A DNA stretch of 64,000 nt, taken from assembly GCA_036556905.1 (NCBI GenBank), contig DATBIM010000050.1:1-64000 (forward strand). The letters are read 5' to 3'. Made by a program: the position numbers and the translations under genes. Below the pieces are notes generated by a model that had not been told where the DNA came from, searched no databases, and saw nothing but the letters and a program-made list of their open reading frames with translations. Numbering within the stretch: the stretch's first letter is position 1; the number at the start of each line of letters is the position of its first letter. Of the stretch, positions 1-8,396 are shown in pieces. This DNA comes from 40CM-4-69-5 sp036556905. Lineage in GTDB: Bacteria > Methylomirabilota > Methylomirabilia > Rokubacteriales > CSP1-6.

Positions 1-2022
1 TGGCGTGCGGTGTGACGCCCCGCCCCCCATGTCCCCCCCGGATTGCGTGAGGTGTGACGCCCCGCCCCCCATGTCCCCCCCGGATTGCGTGAGGTGTGAC
101 GCCCCGCTCGACACCCTGCGCGTATACGCCAACACGCCGCCGGCCAGGAGGATGTCTCGCTCGCGGGGCGTCAGCACGCACGACGCGGTGAAGCGGTGTC
201 CGGACCGCAGATTGACGATGCTGACACGGCGGCCGCTGGTCAGGGACGTGCGGAGATCCTCCAGGCGCAGGCGATCGTCGCGCTCGACATCGGCCCACGC
301 GGCGGGGTCGTCGAAGACGAGCGGCGCCACGCCCCAGTTGATCAGGTTGGCCCGGTGGATACGGGCGAAGGACTTGACGATGACCGCGCGCACGCCGAGG
401 AACATCGGCCCGATCGCGGCGACCTCGCGCGAGGAGCCCTGACCGTAGAGCTCCCCGGCTACGATGATCCCGCTTCCCGCCGCCCGCGCGCGGGCCACGA
501 ACTCGGGATCGACGTGCCGGAAGGTGAACTCGGAGATGGCCGGGACGTTGGAGCGGAAGACCAGCACCCCCGCGCCCGACGGCGAGATGTCGTCGGTGGA
601 GACCTTGTCGCCGAGCTTGAGCAGCACGGGCGCCTCCAGGGTTTCTCCGACCGGCTTCCCGAGCGGCACCGTCTTGATGTTCGGCCCGCGCAGCACGTCC
701 CCCTGGCGGTCCGGCGCCACGAATCCGACCGTGGACGCGGCGAAGTGGGCGGGCAGCGTCACCGGCGGCTCCGCACCCAGGCTCCGGGGATCGGTGATGA
801 CGCCGGTCAGCGCCGCGGCCGCCGCCGTCACCGAGGAGCAGAGGTAGACTTCGTCACCCTTGACCCCGCTGCGCCCCGGGAAGTTCCGGTTGAACGCGCG
901 CAGGCTCTTGGCGCCGCTGGCGGGCACGTGGCCGATCCCCGGGCACGCCCCGCACGTGGATTCCGAGACCGTGGCCCCCGCGGCCAGGAGGTCGGTGAGC
1001 AGCCCCTCGCGGGCCATCGTCTCTAAAATTCGATGGCTGCCGGGGAAGAGGATGAAGGACACCGACGAATGCACCTGCTGGCCGCGCACGACCGCGGTCA
1101 CCGAGGCCATGTCGTGCCACGAACCGTTTGTGCACGAGCCGACCATCACCTGATCTACGGGGGTGCCCGCCACTTCAGTCACCGGCACCACCCGGTCGGG
1201 CGAGCCGGGCAGCGCGACGAGCGGCCCGATCGCGCCCAGGTCGAGCTCGATCTGGTCGTCATAGGTGGCGTCTTCGTCGGGCACCGCCGGACGCCAGTCC
1301 TCCCCCCGGCCCAGCCGCGTCAGATAGGACCGCGTGATCTCGTCGCTGGGAAACACGCTGGTGGTCAACCCCAGCTCGGCGCCCATGTTGGCGATCGTCA
1401 TCCGCTGGGCGAGGAGGAGGCTCCCCAGACCGGGGCCGCCGTACTCGAAGATCTTCCCGCCGCCGCCCCGCACGCTCAGCCGGCGCAGGAGTTCCAGAAT
1501 GACGTCCTTGGCCGTCACCCAGGGGCCGAGGTGACCGGTCAGCCAGACGCGGACGACGGCGGGCATGGGGAAGAAGTACGGGCCCCCACCCAGCGCCACC
1601 GCGACGTCGAGGCCGCCGGCGCCGATGGCGAGCATCCCGGCGGCGCCGCAGAGCGGGGTGTGGCTGTCCGACCCCAGCAGCGTCTGGCCGGGAACCGCGA
1701 AGGTCTCCATGTGGACCTGGTGACAGATGCCGTTGCCGGGCTTGGAGAACACAGCACCGTAGCGCCGGGACACCGTCTGCAGATAACGATGGTCGTCCGA
1801 GTTGCGGGAGTCAAACTGGTAGACGTTGTGGTCGATGTAGGTCACCACGCGGGGGGGCGTCACCGCGGCGAAGCCCATGGCCTCGAACTGCAGCCAGGAC
1901 TGGATGCCGTTGGTGTCGGTCAGGAGCACCTGATCGACGTTGATGCCGATCTCTTCACCCACCGCCGGCTTGCCGGCGGCCAGGTGCTCCTCGATCAGCT
2001 TGTGGGTGAGGCTGCGGCCCAT
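1..2022 (-). CDS. acnA: aconitate hydratase, 3' end beyond window
   Basis: Converts citrate to isocitrate in the TCA cycle (cytoplasm, [4Fe-4S] enzyme). The frame opens at ATG 2022 and stays open to the left edge, giving 674 codons without a stop. Cluster ligands are visible as Cys297 in SCTNGS and Cys357/Cys360 in STCGACPG. The swivel-domain motif GQGSSRE is present. The normal family C-terminus (GGVLAYTR) is reached near residue 635; after that the frame runs into a 42-bp tandem repeat encoding the 14-residue unit ASHLTQSGGDMGGG, so the protein either has a repetitive tail or the stop lies just outside. It follows the citrate synthase gene by 10 bases on the same strand, so the two are probably co-transcribed. 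Identity is clear; the true C-terminus is unknown. Confidence 0.95.
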   Translation of the reverse strand, partial: MGRSLTHKLIEEHLAAGKPAVGEEIGINVDQVLLTDTNGIQSWLQFEAMGFAAVTPPRVVTYIDHNVYQFDSRNSDDHRYLQTVSRRYGAVFSKPGNGICHQVHMETFAVPGQTLLGSDSHTPLCGAAGMLAIGAGGLDVAVALGGGPYFFPMPAVVRVWLTGHLGPWVTAKDVILELLRRLSVRGGGGKIFEYGGPGLGSLLLAQRMTIANMGAELGLTTSVFPSDEITRSYLTRLGRGEDWRPAVPDEDATYDDQIELDLGAIGPLVALPGSPDRVVPVTEVAGTPVDQVMVGSCTNGSWHDMASVTAVVRGQQVHSSVSFILFPGSHRILETMAREGLLTDLLAAGATVSESTCGACPGIGHVPASGAKSLRAFNRNFPGRSGVKGDEVYLCSSVTAAAAALTGVITDPRSLGAEPPVTLPAHFAASTVGFVAPDRQGDVLRGPNIKTVPLGKPVGETLEAPVLLKLGDKVSTDDISPSGAGVLVFRSNVPAISEFTFRHVDPEFVARARAAGSGIIVAGELYGQGSSREVAAIGPMFLGVRAVIVKSFARIHRANLINWGVAPLVFDDPAAWADVERDDRLRLEDLRTSLTSGRRVSIVNLRSGHRFTASCVLTPRERDILLAGGVLAYTRRVSSGASHLTQSGGDMGGGASHLTQSGGDMGGGASHRTP
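9..107. repeat. 42-bp tandem repeat, about 2.4 copies, in the 3' end of acnA
   Basis: Two exact 42-base units occupy 9-50 and 51-92, and the first 15 bases of a third occupy 93-107. Because 42 is a multiple of three, the repeat is in frame with the aconitase on the minus strand. The sequence just before base 9 still resembles the end of a unit, so more diverged copies may continue to the left of the window. Confidence 0.9.
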
Positions 2023-2032
2023 TGTTGGGAGA

Positions 2033-3166
2033 TTATCGCTTTTCCAGCGGGACCCAGTCGCGGCGGCCGGGGCCCTGGTAGTCGCCGCGGGGCCGGATGA
2101 GGCGATTGTCGCGGTGCTGCTCGATGATGTTGGCCGTCCAGCCCGCGATGCGGCCGGCCGCGATGACGGGCGTGAAGAGGTCGACCGGGATGCCCAGGGA
2201 GTAGAAGAGCGGGGCCGAGTAGAAATCGACGTTCGGGATCAGTCCCTTGGCCCGGTTGATCCGCTCGTGCAGCCGCACCGCCATCTCGTACCACTTGAAC
2301 TGGCCGGACTGCCGGCAGGCCTCCTCGGCCATCCCCTTGAGGATCGTCGCCCGCGGGTCGCCCGCCTTGTACACGCGATGGCCGAAGCCCATGAGCCGGC
2401 GCCGGGTCGCCAGGGCCTCCTCGGTGAAGCGCTCGACGCTGGCCACCTCGCCGATCTCCATCAGCGTGCGCATCACCGCCTCGCCGGCCCCGCCGTGCAG
2501 GGGCCCCTTGAGGGCCCCCACACCGCCGGCGACCGCCGAGTGCATGTCGGACTGGGTGGAGGTGATGACCCGGGTGGTGAAGGTGGAGGCGTTCAGCTCG
2601 TGCTCGGCGTAGAGGGTGAGGCTCGCGTCGAAGGCCTTGGTGGTGACCGGGCTCGGCCGCTTCCCGCTCAGCATGTAGAGGAAGTTCGCGGCGTGACCGA
2701 GGTCCTTGGCCGGCGCCACCGGGTCCTGGCCGCTGCGGATCCGGTGGTGCGCACAGATCGCCGTGGCGAGCTGGCTGGTCAACCGAACAGCCTTGCGCAG
2801 GTTGGCCTCCGGCGAGTTGTCGGTGGTGTCGGGGTCGTGCATCCCGAGAATGGCCACCGCGGCCTGCAGGACGCGCATCGGATCGGTGGCCCGAGGCATC
2901 AGGGCAAAGGCCTGCACGAGCTCCCGGGGCACCGGGCGGGCGGCCCCGAGCTCGGCCTGCAGCCGGTCGAGCTGGGCGCGGGTCGGAAGCTCGCCGTACC
3001 ACAGCAGATGGACGACCTCCTCGAATGTTGCGCGGCGCGCCAGGTCGTCGATGTTGTAGCCGCCGTAGGCCAGCCGGCCGTTGGCGCCATCGAGGTCGCA
3101 CAGCCGGGTCTCGGCAGCGACCACGCCTTCCAGTCCGCGGATCAGAGCACCTGACTCCGTCATCAT
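2033..3166 (-). CDS. gltA: citrate synthase
   Basis: Condenses oxaloacetate with acetyl-CoA to citrate. The 377-residue length fits the short dimeric citrate/2-methylcitrate synthase type. The catalytic triad is visible: His224 in GPLHGGA, His263 in GFGHRVYK and Asp314 in NVDFYSAPL. A GAGGAG ribosome binding sequence sits about 5 bases upstream of the ATG. It lies immediately upstream of acnA (10-base gap), which supports a TCA role. A 2-methylcitrate synthase activity cannot be excluded from sequence alone, but no prpB or prpD neighbour is present. Confidence 0.93.
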   Translation of the reverse strand: MMTESGALIRGLEGVVAAETRLCDLDGANGRLAYGGYNIDDLARRATFEEVVHLLWYGELPTRAQLDRLQAELGAARPVPRELVQAFALMPRATDPMRVLQAAVAILGMHDPDTTDNSPEANLRKAVRLTSQLATAICAHHRIRSGQDPVAPAKDLGHAANFLYMLSGKRPSPVTTKAFDASLTLYAEHELNASTFTTRVITSTQSDMHSAVAGGVGALKGPLHGGAGEAVMRTLMEIGEVASVERFTEEALATRRRLMGFGHRVYKAGDPRATILKGMAEEACRQSGQFKWYEMAVRLHERINRAKGLIPNVDFYSAPLFYSLGIPVDLFTPVIAAGRIAGWTANIIEQHRDNRLIRPRGDYQGPGRRDWVPLEKR

Positions 3167-3242
3167 CAGCTCCTCATCGACGGCTCTACGGTAGACCGAG
3201 GGGCAGAGCGGCGCAAGCCGCGCGGGGGACGCGAGGTGATCT

Positions 3243-3496
3243 CTACGGCGTGGTGAGGGTGAGGCCGCCGTGCCCTCGGCTCCCAGGGGCGAGGCCCGGC
3301 GACGGCTCGGGCCTGGCCGCCCTGGCCCTGATGAGCTTCACCGTTTCCTCGGCGCGCTCGGCCACCTGGTCCACGCAGAGCACGCGGGCGCCCTCGCGGG
3401 CGAAGAGGATGGGCAGGCCTTGCCGTTGCCCAGACCGGGGCCGCGGGAGCCGGCCCCGGTCACGATCGCGGCCTTGCCGTCGAGCCGCCCCGGCAT
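3243..3496 (-). pseudogene. short-chain dehydrogenase N-terminal remnant, frameshifted
   Basis: The ATG at 3496 overlaps the stop of the upstream hydrolase gene (TGATG). The first 27 codons encode a typical SDR start, GKAAIVTGAGSRGPGLGNGKA, with the TGxxxGxG dinucleotide-binding motif. The SDR-like sequence then continues only in the next frame (LPILFAREGARVLCVDQVAERAEETV), so one indel near base 3415 breaks the gene. That second frame stops at 3243, after about 85 codons in total, so the catalytic S-Y-K half of a normal 250-residue SDR is missing. I read it as a decayed remnant. Confidence 0.75.
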
Positions 3497-4572
3497 CAGC
3501 CCATGAGCAGCTTGCCGGCCGTCTCCCGGCCCATCAACTTGATCTGGTCCCGGGTGATGCCCTGGCCCATCAGACCGGCGATGAGCATGGCGTAGCCGTC
3601 GGGCTGCGACGGGTTGCCGGTTTGCCCGAGGTCGGTGGACAGGATGAAGTGCTCGGCGCCCACGGCCCGGACGTGCTCGGCCGATTCCTTGTAGGTCACC
3701 TGACGCCAGTGGCGCATCCAGGGCAGGTGAGCGTTCGGGCCCATCAGTGGTCCCATCGCGCAGATCTCCATCTTGGCGCCCATCGAGGCCGCCTTCTTCA
3801 TCTGCTCGACGGACATGTTGACGACCTCGAACTCGGCATGGGTCACCACGATGCGGTCGCAGCCGGCGTCGCGGGCCGCCTCGATGAGGGCCAGCGCCTC
3901 GGGGGGCGAGGCGTGCCCCGTGCAGACGATCAGCTTTTGCTGGGCGCAGACCTTCAGCACCTCGCGCACTGCCGGCAGCGCCTTGCCGTCGGCGCCGACC
4001 ACCTTCACCCCTTCCGGCGCGTCTTTGAAGTGCTTGACGTGGTTGTCGGCGTCGAAGGTGGGAAACCACACCAGGCGACCAAGGCCGCCCTGCATCCGCC
4101 ACATCCACTGCACGGCGTCCGGGTTGATGCCGCCCACGGCCCCGTTGAGCACGATGCCCCCGAAAGCCTTCATGCCGGGGTTGTGCTTGCGAAGCAGGAA
4201 AGCCCGGCCGGCGGTGGACACCACGTGATTCTTGAGGACGATGGCCTCGGCCTTGCGCGCCATGTAGAGCGCGGCCGACTCGTCGTCGTCGATTGCCCGG
4301 CCGAACACATCAGGCGCCGAGTGGACGTGGAAGTCGATCAGCCCCTCCACGGGGCTCACCGCGGGCGGGGCGGGCGGGAAGACCCTCACCTGGCCGGCGG
4401 CCACGCGCGGCAGGGAGCCCAGCGCGGTCACGGCCGCCATCCCGGCGGCCGCGGTCTTGAGGAATTCGCGACGGCCCTCACCGTCGACTGTCTCGGTGAC
4501 CGGGGGGCGGTGGCCCCAGTAGTGACCACAGCAGCTGATGAACCGCCAGCGCGGCAGGGGGAACGGCTTCAT
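3496..4572 (-). CDS. Tat-exported DUF6282-type metal-dependent hydrolase
   Basis: 358 residues. A twin-arginine signal (RREFLKTAAAG, Arg34-Arg35, then a hydrophobic stretch to about residue 60) indicates folded export. The mature part is an amidohydrolase-like TIM barrel: metal-binding HVH at residues 82-84 (DFHVHSAPD), TGHASPPEA, VTHAEF and STDLGQ resemble the metal and catalytic loops of DUF6282/phosphotriesterase-like proteins. The substrate is unknown. It precedes an SDR remnant and follows the ThDP enzyme on the same strand (29-base gap), so it may belong to the same degradation operon. The region ahead of the Tat motif is long (33 residues), so the start is not certain. Confidence 0.75.
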   Translation of the reverse strand: MKPFPLPRWRFISCCGHYWGHRPPVTETVDGEGRREFLKTAAAGMAAVTALGSLPRVAAGQVRVFPPAPPAVSPVEGLIDFHVHSAPDVFGRAIDDDESAALYMARKAEAIVLKNHVVSTAGRAFLLRKHNPGMKAFGGIVLNGAVGGINPDAVQWMWRMQGGLGRLVWFPTFDADNHVKHFKDAPEGVKVVGADGKALPAVREVLKVCAQQKLIVCTGHASPPEALALIEAARDAGCDRIVVTHAEFEVVNMSVEQMKKAASMGAKMEICAMGPLMGPNAHLPWMRHWRQVTYKESAEHVRAVGAEHFILSTDLGQTGNPSQPDGYAMLIAGLMGQGITRDQIKLMGRETAGKLLMG

Positions 4573-4601
4573 GGCGAGCCTCCTCTGGAAACGGCTCCGG
4601 G

Positions 4602-6287
4602 TTACTTGAACGAGGCGTCGAGGCGAGCGTCGACGAGATAGGGGCCGTCGCTCTTGAGCCCTCGGGCCAGCGCGGCACCCACGTCGGCGGCCTTGTCGAC
4701 GTGCTCACCGGGCACCCCCAGCGAACGGGCCAGGCCGACGTAGTCGATGAATGGCCGATCGAGGTCCATGCCGACGTAGTGATCGTCCTCGGCCGAAAAG
4801 CCCTTGAGGGCGTGGGTGCGCTGTTTGAGGATGCGGTAGGAGGCGTTGTTGAAGATCACGTAGACGACGGCCAGCGACTCGCGGGCGGCGGTCCACAGGG
4901 CCTGGCATGTGTACATCGCGCTGCCGTCGCCGACGAGCGCGATCACCGGGCGCTCGGGCAGCGCCAGCTTCACCCCCAGCGCCGCCGGCAGCCCCCAGCC
5001 GATACCGCCTCCGCGCAGGCCGAAGAAGCTCTTGGCGTCCTCGCAGCGAAAGAAGTGACGGACCCCGGCCCCCGACGAGATCGTCTCGTCGATGATCGTC
5101 GCGCCGGCCGGCGTGGCCTGGGCGACGGCATGAACCAGGGTCAGCGCGGGCATCGGAGTCTGAGTGGCTCCCAGCTTGGCCTTCTGCTCCAGATCCGCCC
5201 GTTCCGTGGCGAACGCCAGGGCGACCGCCTCCCGGCGCCTGGCCGCCTGCGGGTGGCCGGCCTTGCCGGTGAGCCGACGCACGGCCTCGCACAGCTCGGG
5301 CAGCGTGGCCTTGGGATCGCCCTGGATGCCGACAGCCGCCGGATAGTTCTTCCCGATCTCCCACGGATCGACGTCGATGTGGATGATGTCGAGACCATGC
5401 GGCATCGGCTCCACGTCGGACGGCAGCGACAGTGTGAAGAGGTCGCCGCCGATCGAGCACAGCAGATCGTGCCGCATGAGAAACGCCCGGATCGGGGGGG
5501 CCAGCCGGGGGAACGATCCGCTGTAGAGCGGGTGCGAGAAGGGGAAACTGCACGTGGAGGCCACGCCCTCCGTCACCACCGGCGCCCCCAGCAGCTCGGC
5601 CAGCTCGACCAGCTCGGCGAGCGCGTTCGAGTGCGCGACGGCGTCGCCGGCCACCAGCAGGGGGCTGTCGGCGCCGACCAGCCGCCGGGCGGCCTCCTCG
5701 ATCGCCGCGCGGTCGCCGACCAGCCGCGGGGCGACCCGCGTGGAGGCGCCGAGGTCGACGTCGCGCTCCGCGTTGAGCACGTCTACGGGTAGCGAGAGGA
5801 ATACGGGTCCGGTGGGATGGGCCAGCGCGGTCTTCACGGCGCGCCGCACGATGCGCGGCAGATCGTCGAGCCGGTGCGCCTCGGTCGACCACTTGACGTA
5901 AGGGCGCGCCACCGGGGGCAGATCCGACCAGAGGATCGGCTCGGTCACGGTGAAGCACTGGTCGTGCTGGCCGGCCGTGAGCAGGAGCGGGGAGCCGGCC
6001 TTGTAGGCGTCGTAGAGCATGCCCATCGCGTTGCCGAGGCCGGGCGAGACGTGCACGTTGACGGCGGCCAGGCCACCGCTGGCCTGGGCGTAGCCGTCGG
6101 CCATCGCGATCGCCGGCGCCTCCTGGAGCGCGAGCACGTAGCGGATGTCGGCCTGACGGGCGAGGCCGTCCATGAGGGGCAGCTCGGTCGTGCCCGGATT
6201 ACCGAACATCACCGAGACACCCTCGTCACGGAGGATTCTCAAGAAAGCCTGTTTACCGGAGATGAATGGCATAGTGGCGGCGATCAT
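4602..6287 (-). CDS. ThDP-dependent decarboxylase, benzoylformate decarboxylase-like
   Basis: Member of the acetolactate synthase/benzoylformate decarboxylase superfamily, about 561 residues. The N-terminal ThDP domain has GNPGTTELP and the activating Glu56 (LALQEAPAIAMADGYAQ). His79 in NVHVSPGLGNAMG matches a catalytic His position of benzoylformate decarboxylase. The C-terminal cofactor motif GDGSAMYTCQAL...NNASY is intact. ATG 6287 is chosen because a GGGG stretch lies just upstream; ATG 6272 (MPFISGK) is also possible. True acetolactate synthase is unlikely because no small subunit is nearby and the motifs follow the decarboxylase branch. Likely substrate: a 2-oxo acid; identity unknown. 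Confidence 0.8.
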   Translation of the reverse strand: MIAATMPFISGKQAFLRILRDEGVSVMFGNPGTTELPLMDGLARQADIRYVLALQEAPAIAMADGYAQASGGLAAVNVHVSPGLGNAMGMLYDAYKAGSPLLLTAGQHDQCFTVTEPILWSDLPPVARPYVKWSTEAHRLDDLPRIVRRAVKTALAHPTGPVFLSLPVDVLNAERDVDLGASTRVAPRLVGDRAAIEEAARRLVGADSPLLVAGDAVAHSNALAELVELAELLGAPVVTEGVASTCSFPFSHPLYSGSFPRLAPPIRAFLMRHDLLCSIGGDLFTLSLPSDVEPMPHGLDIIHIDVDPWEIGKNYPAAVGIQGDPKATLPELCEAVRRLTGKAGHPQAARRREAVALAFATERADLEQKAKLGATQTPMPALTLVHAVAQATPAGATIIDETISSGAGVRHFFRCEDAKSFFGLRGGGIGWGLPAALGVKLALPERPVIALVGDGSAMYTCQALWTAARESLAVVYVIFNNASYRILKQRTHALKGFSAEDDHYVGMDLDRPFIDYVGLARSLGVPGEHVDKAADVGAALARGLKSDGPYLVDARLDASFK

Positions 6288-6339
6288 AAACCCCGCCGAC
6301 CCTTGATTCCAGGGGTGCCCGGATGCGACCCTGTCCGAT

Positions 6340-7392
6340 GTGCCTGCCCCGGAAACCTCGCTCCTCCTGCGGGCCGCGCGCCGCCAGCCCACCCCGGTGA
6401 CACCGGTGTGGCTCATGCGCCAGGCCGGCCGCTTCCTCCCCGAGTATCGGGCGCTGCGCGCCCGCTATGACTTCCTCGAGCTCTGCCGCAACCCCAGCGC
6501 CGCCGCCGAGGTCACGCTGCTGCCCATCGATCGGCTTGGCGTGGACGCGGCGATTCTCTTCGCCGATATCCTGTTGCTCGTCGAGCCCCTCGGCGTGGGC
6601 CTGGAGTTTGCCAAAGGCGAGGGTCCCGTCATCCACCGACCCATCCGGACCGGTGCCCAGGTCGAGCGGTTGACCCCGATCGATCCGGCCACCACGGTGT
6701 CGTTCGTTTTCGAGACCGTCCGTACGGTGGTGCGGGCGCTCGGCGGTCGGGTGCCCCTCATCGGCTTTGCCGGCGCGCCGTTCACGGTGGCGTCCTACCT
6801 GGTCGAGGGCGGGCCCTCGCGCGACTACTTGCACACGAAGCGGCTCATGTATGAGGAGCCCGAGGCCTGGCACCGCCTCATGGATCTGCTCGCCGAGGCG
6901 ACGGCGCGCTACCTCAACGGCCAGATCGCGGCCGGCGCCGAGGTCGTGCAGCTCTTCGACTCGTGGGTGGGCGTGCTCAGCCCGGCCGACTACCGCGCCT
7001 TCGTCCAGCCCCACGTCCGCGCCGTGATGAAGGCCCTGGTACCAGGTATTCCCGTCATCCACTTCGGGACAGGCACGGCAGGATTGCTGGAGCCCATGCG
7101 TGACGCGGGCGGCCAGGTCATCGGCCTCGATTGGCGCGTGGACCTCGATACCGCCTGGAACATCCTGGGGCCCGACGTCGCGGTGCAGGGCAACCTCGAC
7201 CCCGCGGCGTTGCTGGCGCCGCCAGCGGTGTTCAAGGAGCGCGTGCGCGACATCCTGATGCGGGCCCGCCATCGGCCCGGTCACATCTTCAACCTTGGTC
7301 ACGGCGTCCTGCCCCAGACGCCCGTGGACCACGCCCGCGCTCTCGTCGACATGGTCCACGAAATGAGCGCACGCAGCCACGCCGCACCTTGA
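6340..7392 (+). CDS. hemE: uroporphyrinogen decarboxylase
   Basis: Decarboxylates the four acetate side chains of uroporphyrinogen III to give coproporphyrinogen III (cytoplasm). 350 residues, the usual length. The signature LMRQAGRFLPEY holds Arg27 and Arg31, Asp76 lies in FADILL, and NLGHGVLP near the C-terminus holds the conserved His. The start is GTG. It is divergent from the ThDP enzyme, whose start lies 52 bases upstream, and it heads the operon hemE-hemH-hemG. Confidence 0.95.
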   Translation: MPAPETSLLLRAARRQPTPVTPVWLMRQAGRFLPEYRALRARYDFLELCRNPSAAAEVTLLPIDRLGVDAAILFADILLLVEPLGVGLEFAKGEGPVIHRPIRTGAQVERLTPIDPATTVSFVFETVRTVVRALGGRVPLIGFAGAPFTVASYLVEGGPSRDYLHTKRLMYEEPEAWHRLMDLLAEATARYLNGQIAAGAEVVQLFDSWVGVLSPADYRAFVQPHVRAVMKALVPGIPVIHFGTGTAGLLEPMRDAGGQVIGLDWRVDLDTAWNILGPDVAVQGNLDPAALLAPPAVFKERVRDILMRARHRPGHIFNLGHGVLPQTPVDHARALVDMVHEMSARSHAAP

Positions 7393-8396
7393 GCAGGCCA
7401 CCCTCGGAGCGAGGCGGGCTGGCGGCCCCCGGTACAATAGACGCCGTTCTGCTGATCGCGTTTGGCGGTCCCACCGCCCCGCACGAGATTCGCCCCTTCC
7501 TGGAAGTTGTCACGCGAGGCCGGGGTATCCCACCGGAGCGACTGGAGGCGGTGGCCCACCATTACGAGCAGATGCCGGGCGGGCGGTCTCCGCTGAACGA
7601 GCTCACCGACGCTCAGGCGCGCGCGCTGGCCGCGGCCCTCGCCGCCGAGGGGCCGGCGCTGCCGGTGTTCGTGGGCATGCGTAACTGGCATCCCTGGCTG
7701 CGCGACACGCTGGCGGCGATGGCCGCCCGCGGGCATCGCCGGGTTCTCGGCGTGATCCTCTCGCCGCTCCGCACCGAGGCCTCGTGGGAGCGCTACATGG
7801 CAGACGTCGCCCAGGCGCGGGCCGCGACCCCGGACGCCCCCGACGTCGTGTTCGCCCCGGCCTGGTTCGAGCATCCCGGCTTCGTCGAGGCTGTCGCCGA
7901 CCGCTGTGGTCAGGCCTTCGCGCAGGTGCCGGCCGCCGCGCGCGACGAAACGCCGCTCGTTTTCACCGCCCACAGTGTCCCCGTCGCCATGGCGGCGGCA
8001 TCGCCGTATGTTGCCGACTTCACGGCGGCGTCTCGCCAGGTTGCCTCGCGGCTCGGCCATGAGCGATGGTCGCTCGCCTATCAGAGCCGGAGCGGCCGTC
8101 CCGGGGAGCCCTGGCTCGAGCCCGACATCAATGACGTGGTGCGCGCGCTCGCCCGTGAGGGCGCCCGCCACGTCGTGGTGGCGCCGATCGGGTTCGTGTG
8201 TGATCACGTCGAGGTGCTCTATGACCTCGACGTGGAGGCGTGCGCCACCGCCCGCGCCGGGGGGCTCACCCTGCACCGCGCGCCGGCCGTCAACGACCAT
8301 CCTGCGTTCATCGCCGCGCTCGCCGAGATCGTTCGCCGTCACGTGAACGGCCGAGGTGTGACGCCGCTGGCCGGCCCCGGGGCGGGGCGGCGATGA
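7389..8396 (+). CDS. hemH: ferrochelatase
   Basis: Inserts Fe2+ into the porphyrin at the last haem step. The domain starts at DAVLLIAFGGP; the catalytic His is in VFTAHSVP and the conserved acidic residue in FVCDHVEVLYDLD. No ATG or GTG precedes the domain closely. TTG 7389, overlapping the hemE stop by 4 bases, gives 335 residues, the normal length, and is the best available start. A -10-like TACAAT lies inside the first codons (7433-7438), so a shorter form starting at a rare codon near 7449 cannot be excluded. hemG overlaps its 3' end (ATGA). Confidence 0.92.
   Translation: MSRPPSERGGLAAPGTIDAVLLIAFGGPTAPHEIRPFLEVVTRGRGIPPERLEAVAHHYEQMPGGRSPLNELTDAQARALAAALAAEGPALPVFVGMRNWHPWLRDTLAAMAARGHRRVLGVILSPLRTEASWERYMADVAQARAATPDAPDVVFAPAWFEHPGFVEAVADRCGQAFAQVPAAARDETPLVFTAHSVPVAMAAASPYVADFTAASRQVASRLGHERWSLAYQSRSGRPGEPWLEPDINDVVRALAREGARHVVVAPIGFVCDHVEVLYDLDVEACATARAGGLTLHRAPAVNDHPAFIAALAEIVRRHVNGRGVTPLAGPGAGRR

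Noticed and set aside
196..2100. Plus-strand open frames across the aconitase region
   Set aside because: The minus strand is open for 674 codons and encodes aconitase with all cluster cysteines; the plus frames have no homology.
1995..3101. Alternative 368-codon minus-strand frame overlapping citrate synthase
   Set aside because: The other minus frame encodes citrate synthase with all three catalytic residues; this one has no motif.
3338..4108. 256-codon minus-strand frame whose end contains SDR sequence
   Set aside because: Only its last 50 codons are SDR-like and belong to the frameshifted remnant; the rest is a shadow of the DUF6282 hydrolase.
6253..7437. 394-codon minus-strand frame opposite hemE
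   Set aside because: hemE on the plus strand has all conserved residues; the antisense frame is His/Arg/Gly-rich without domains.
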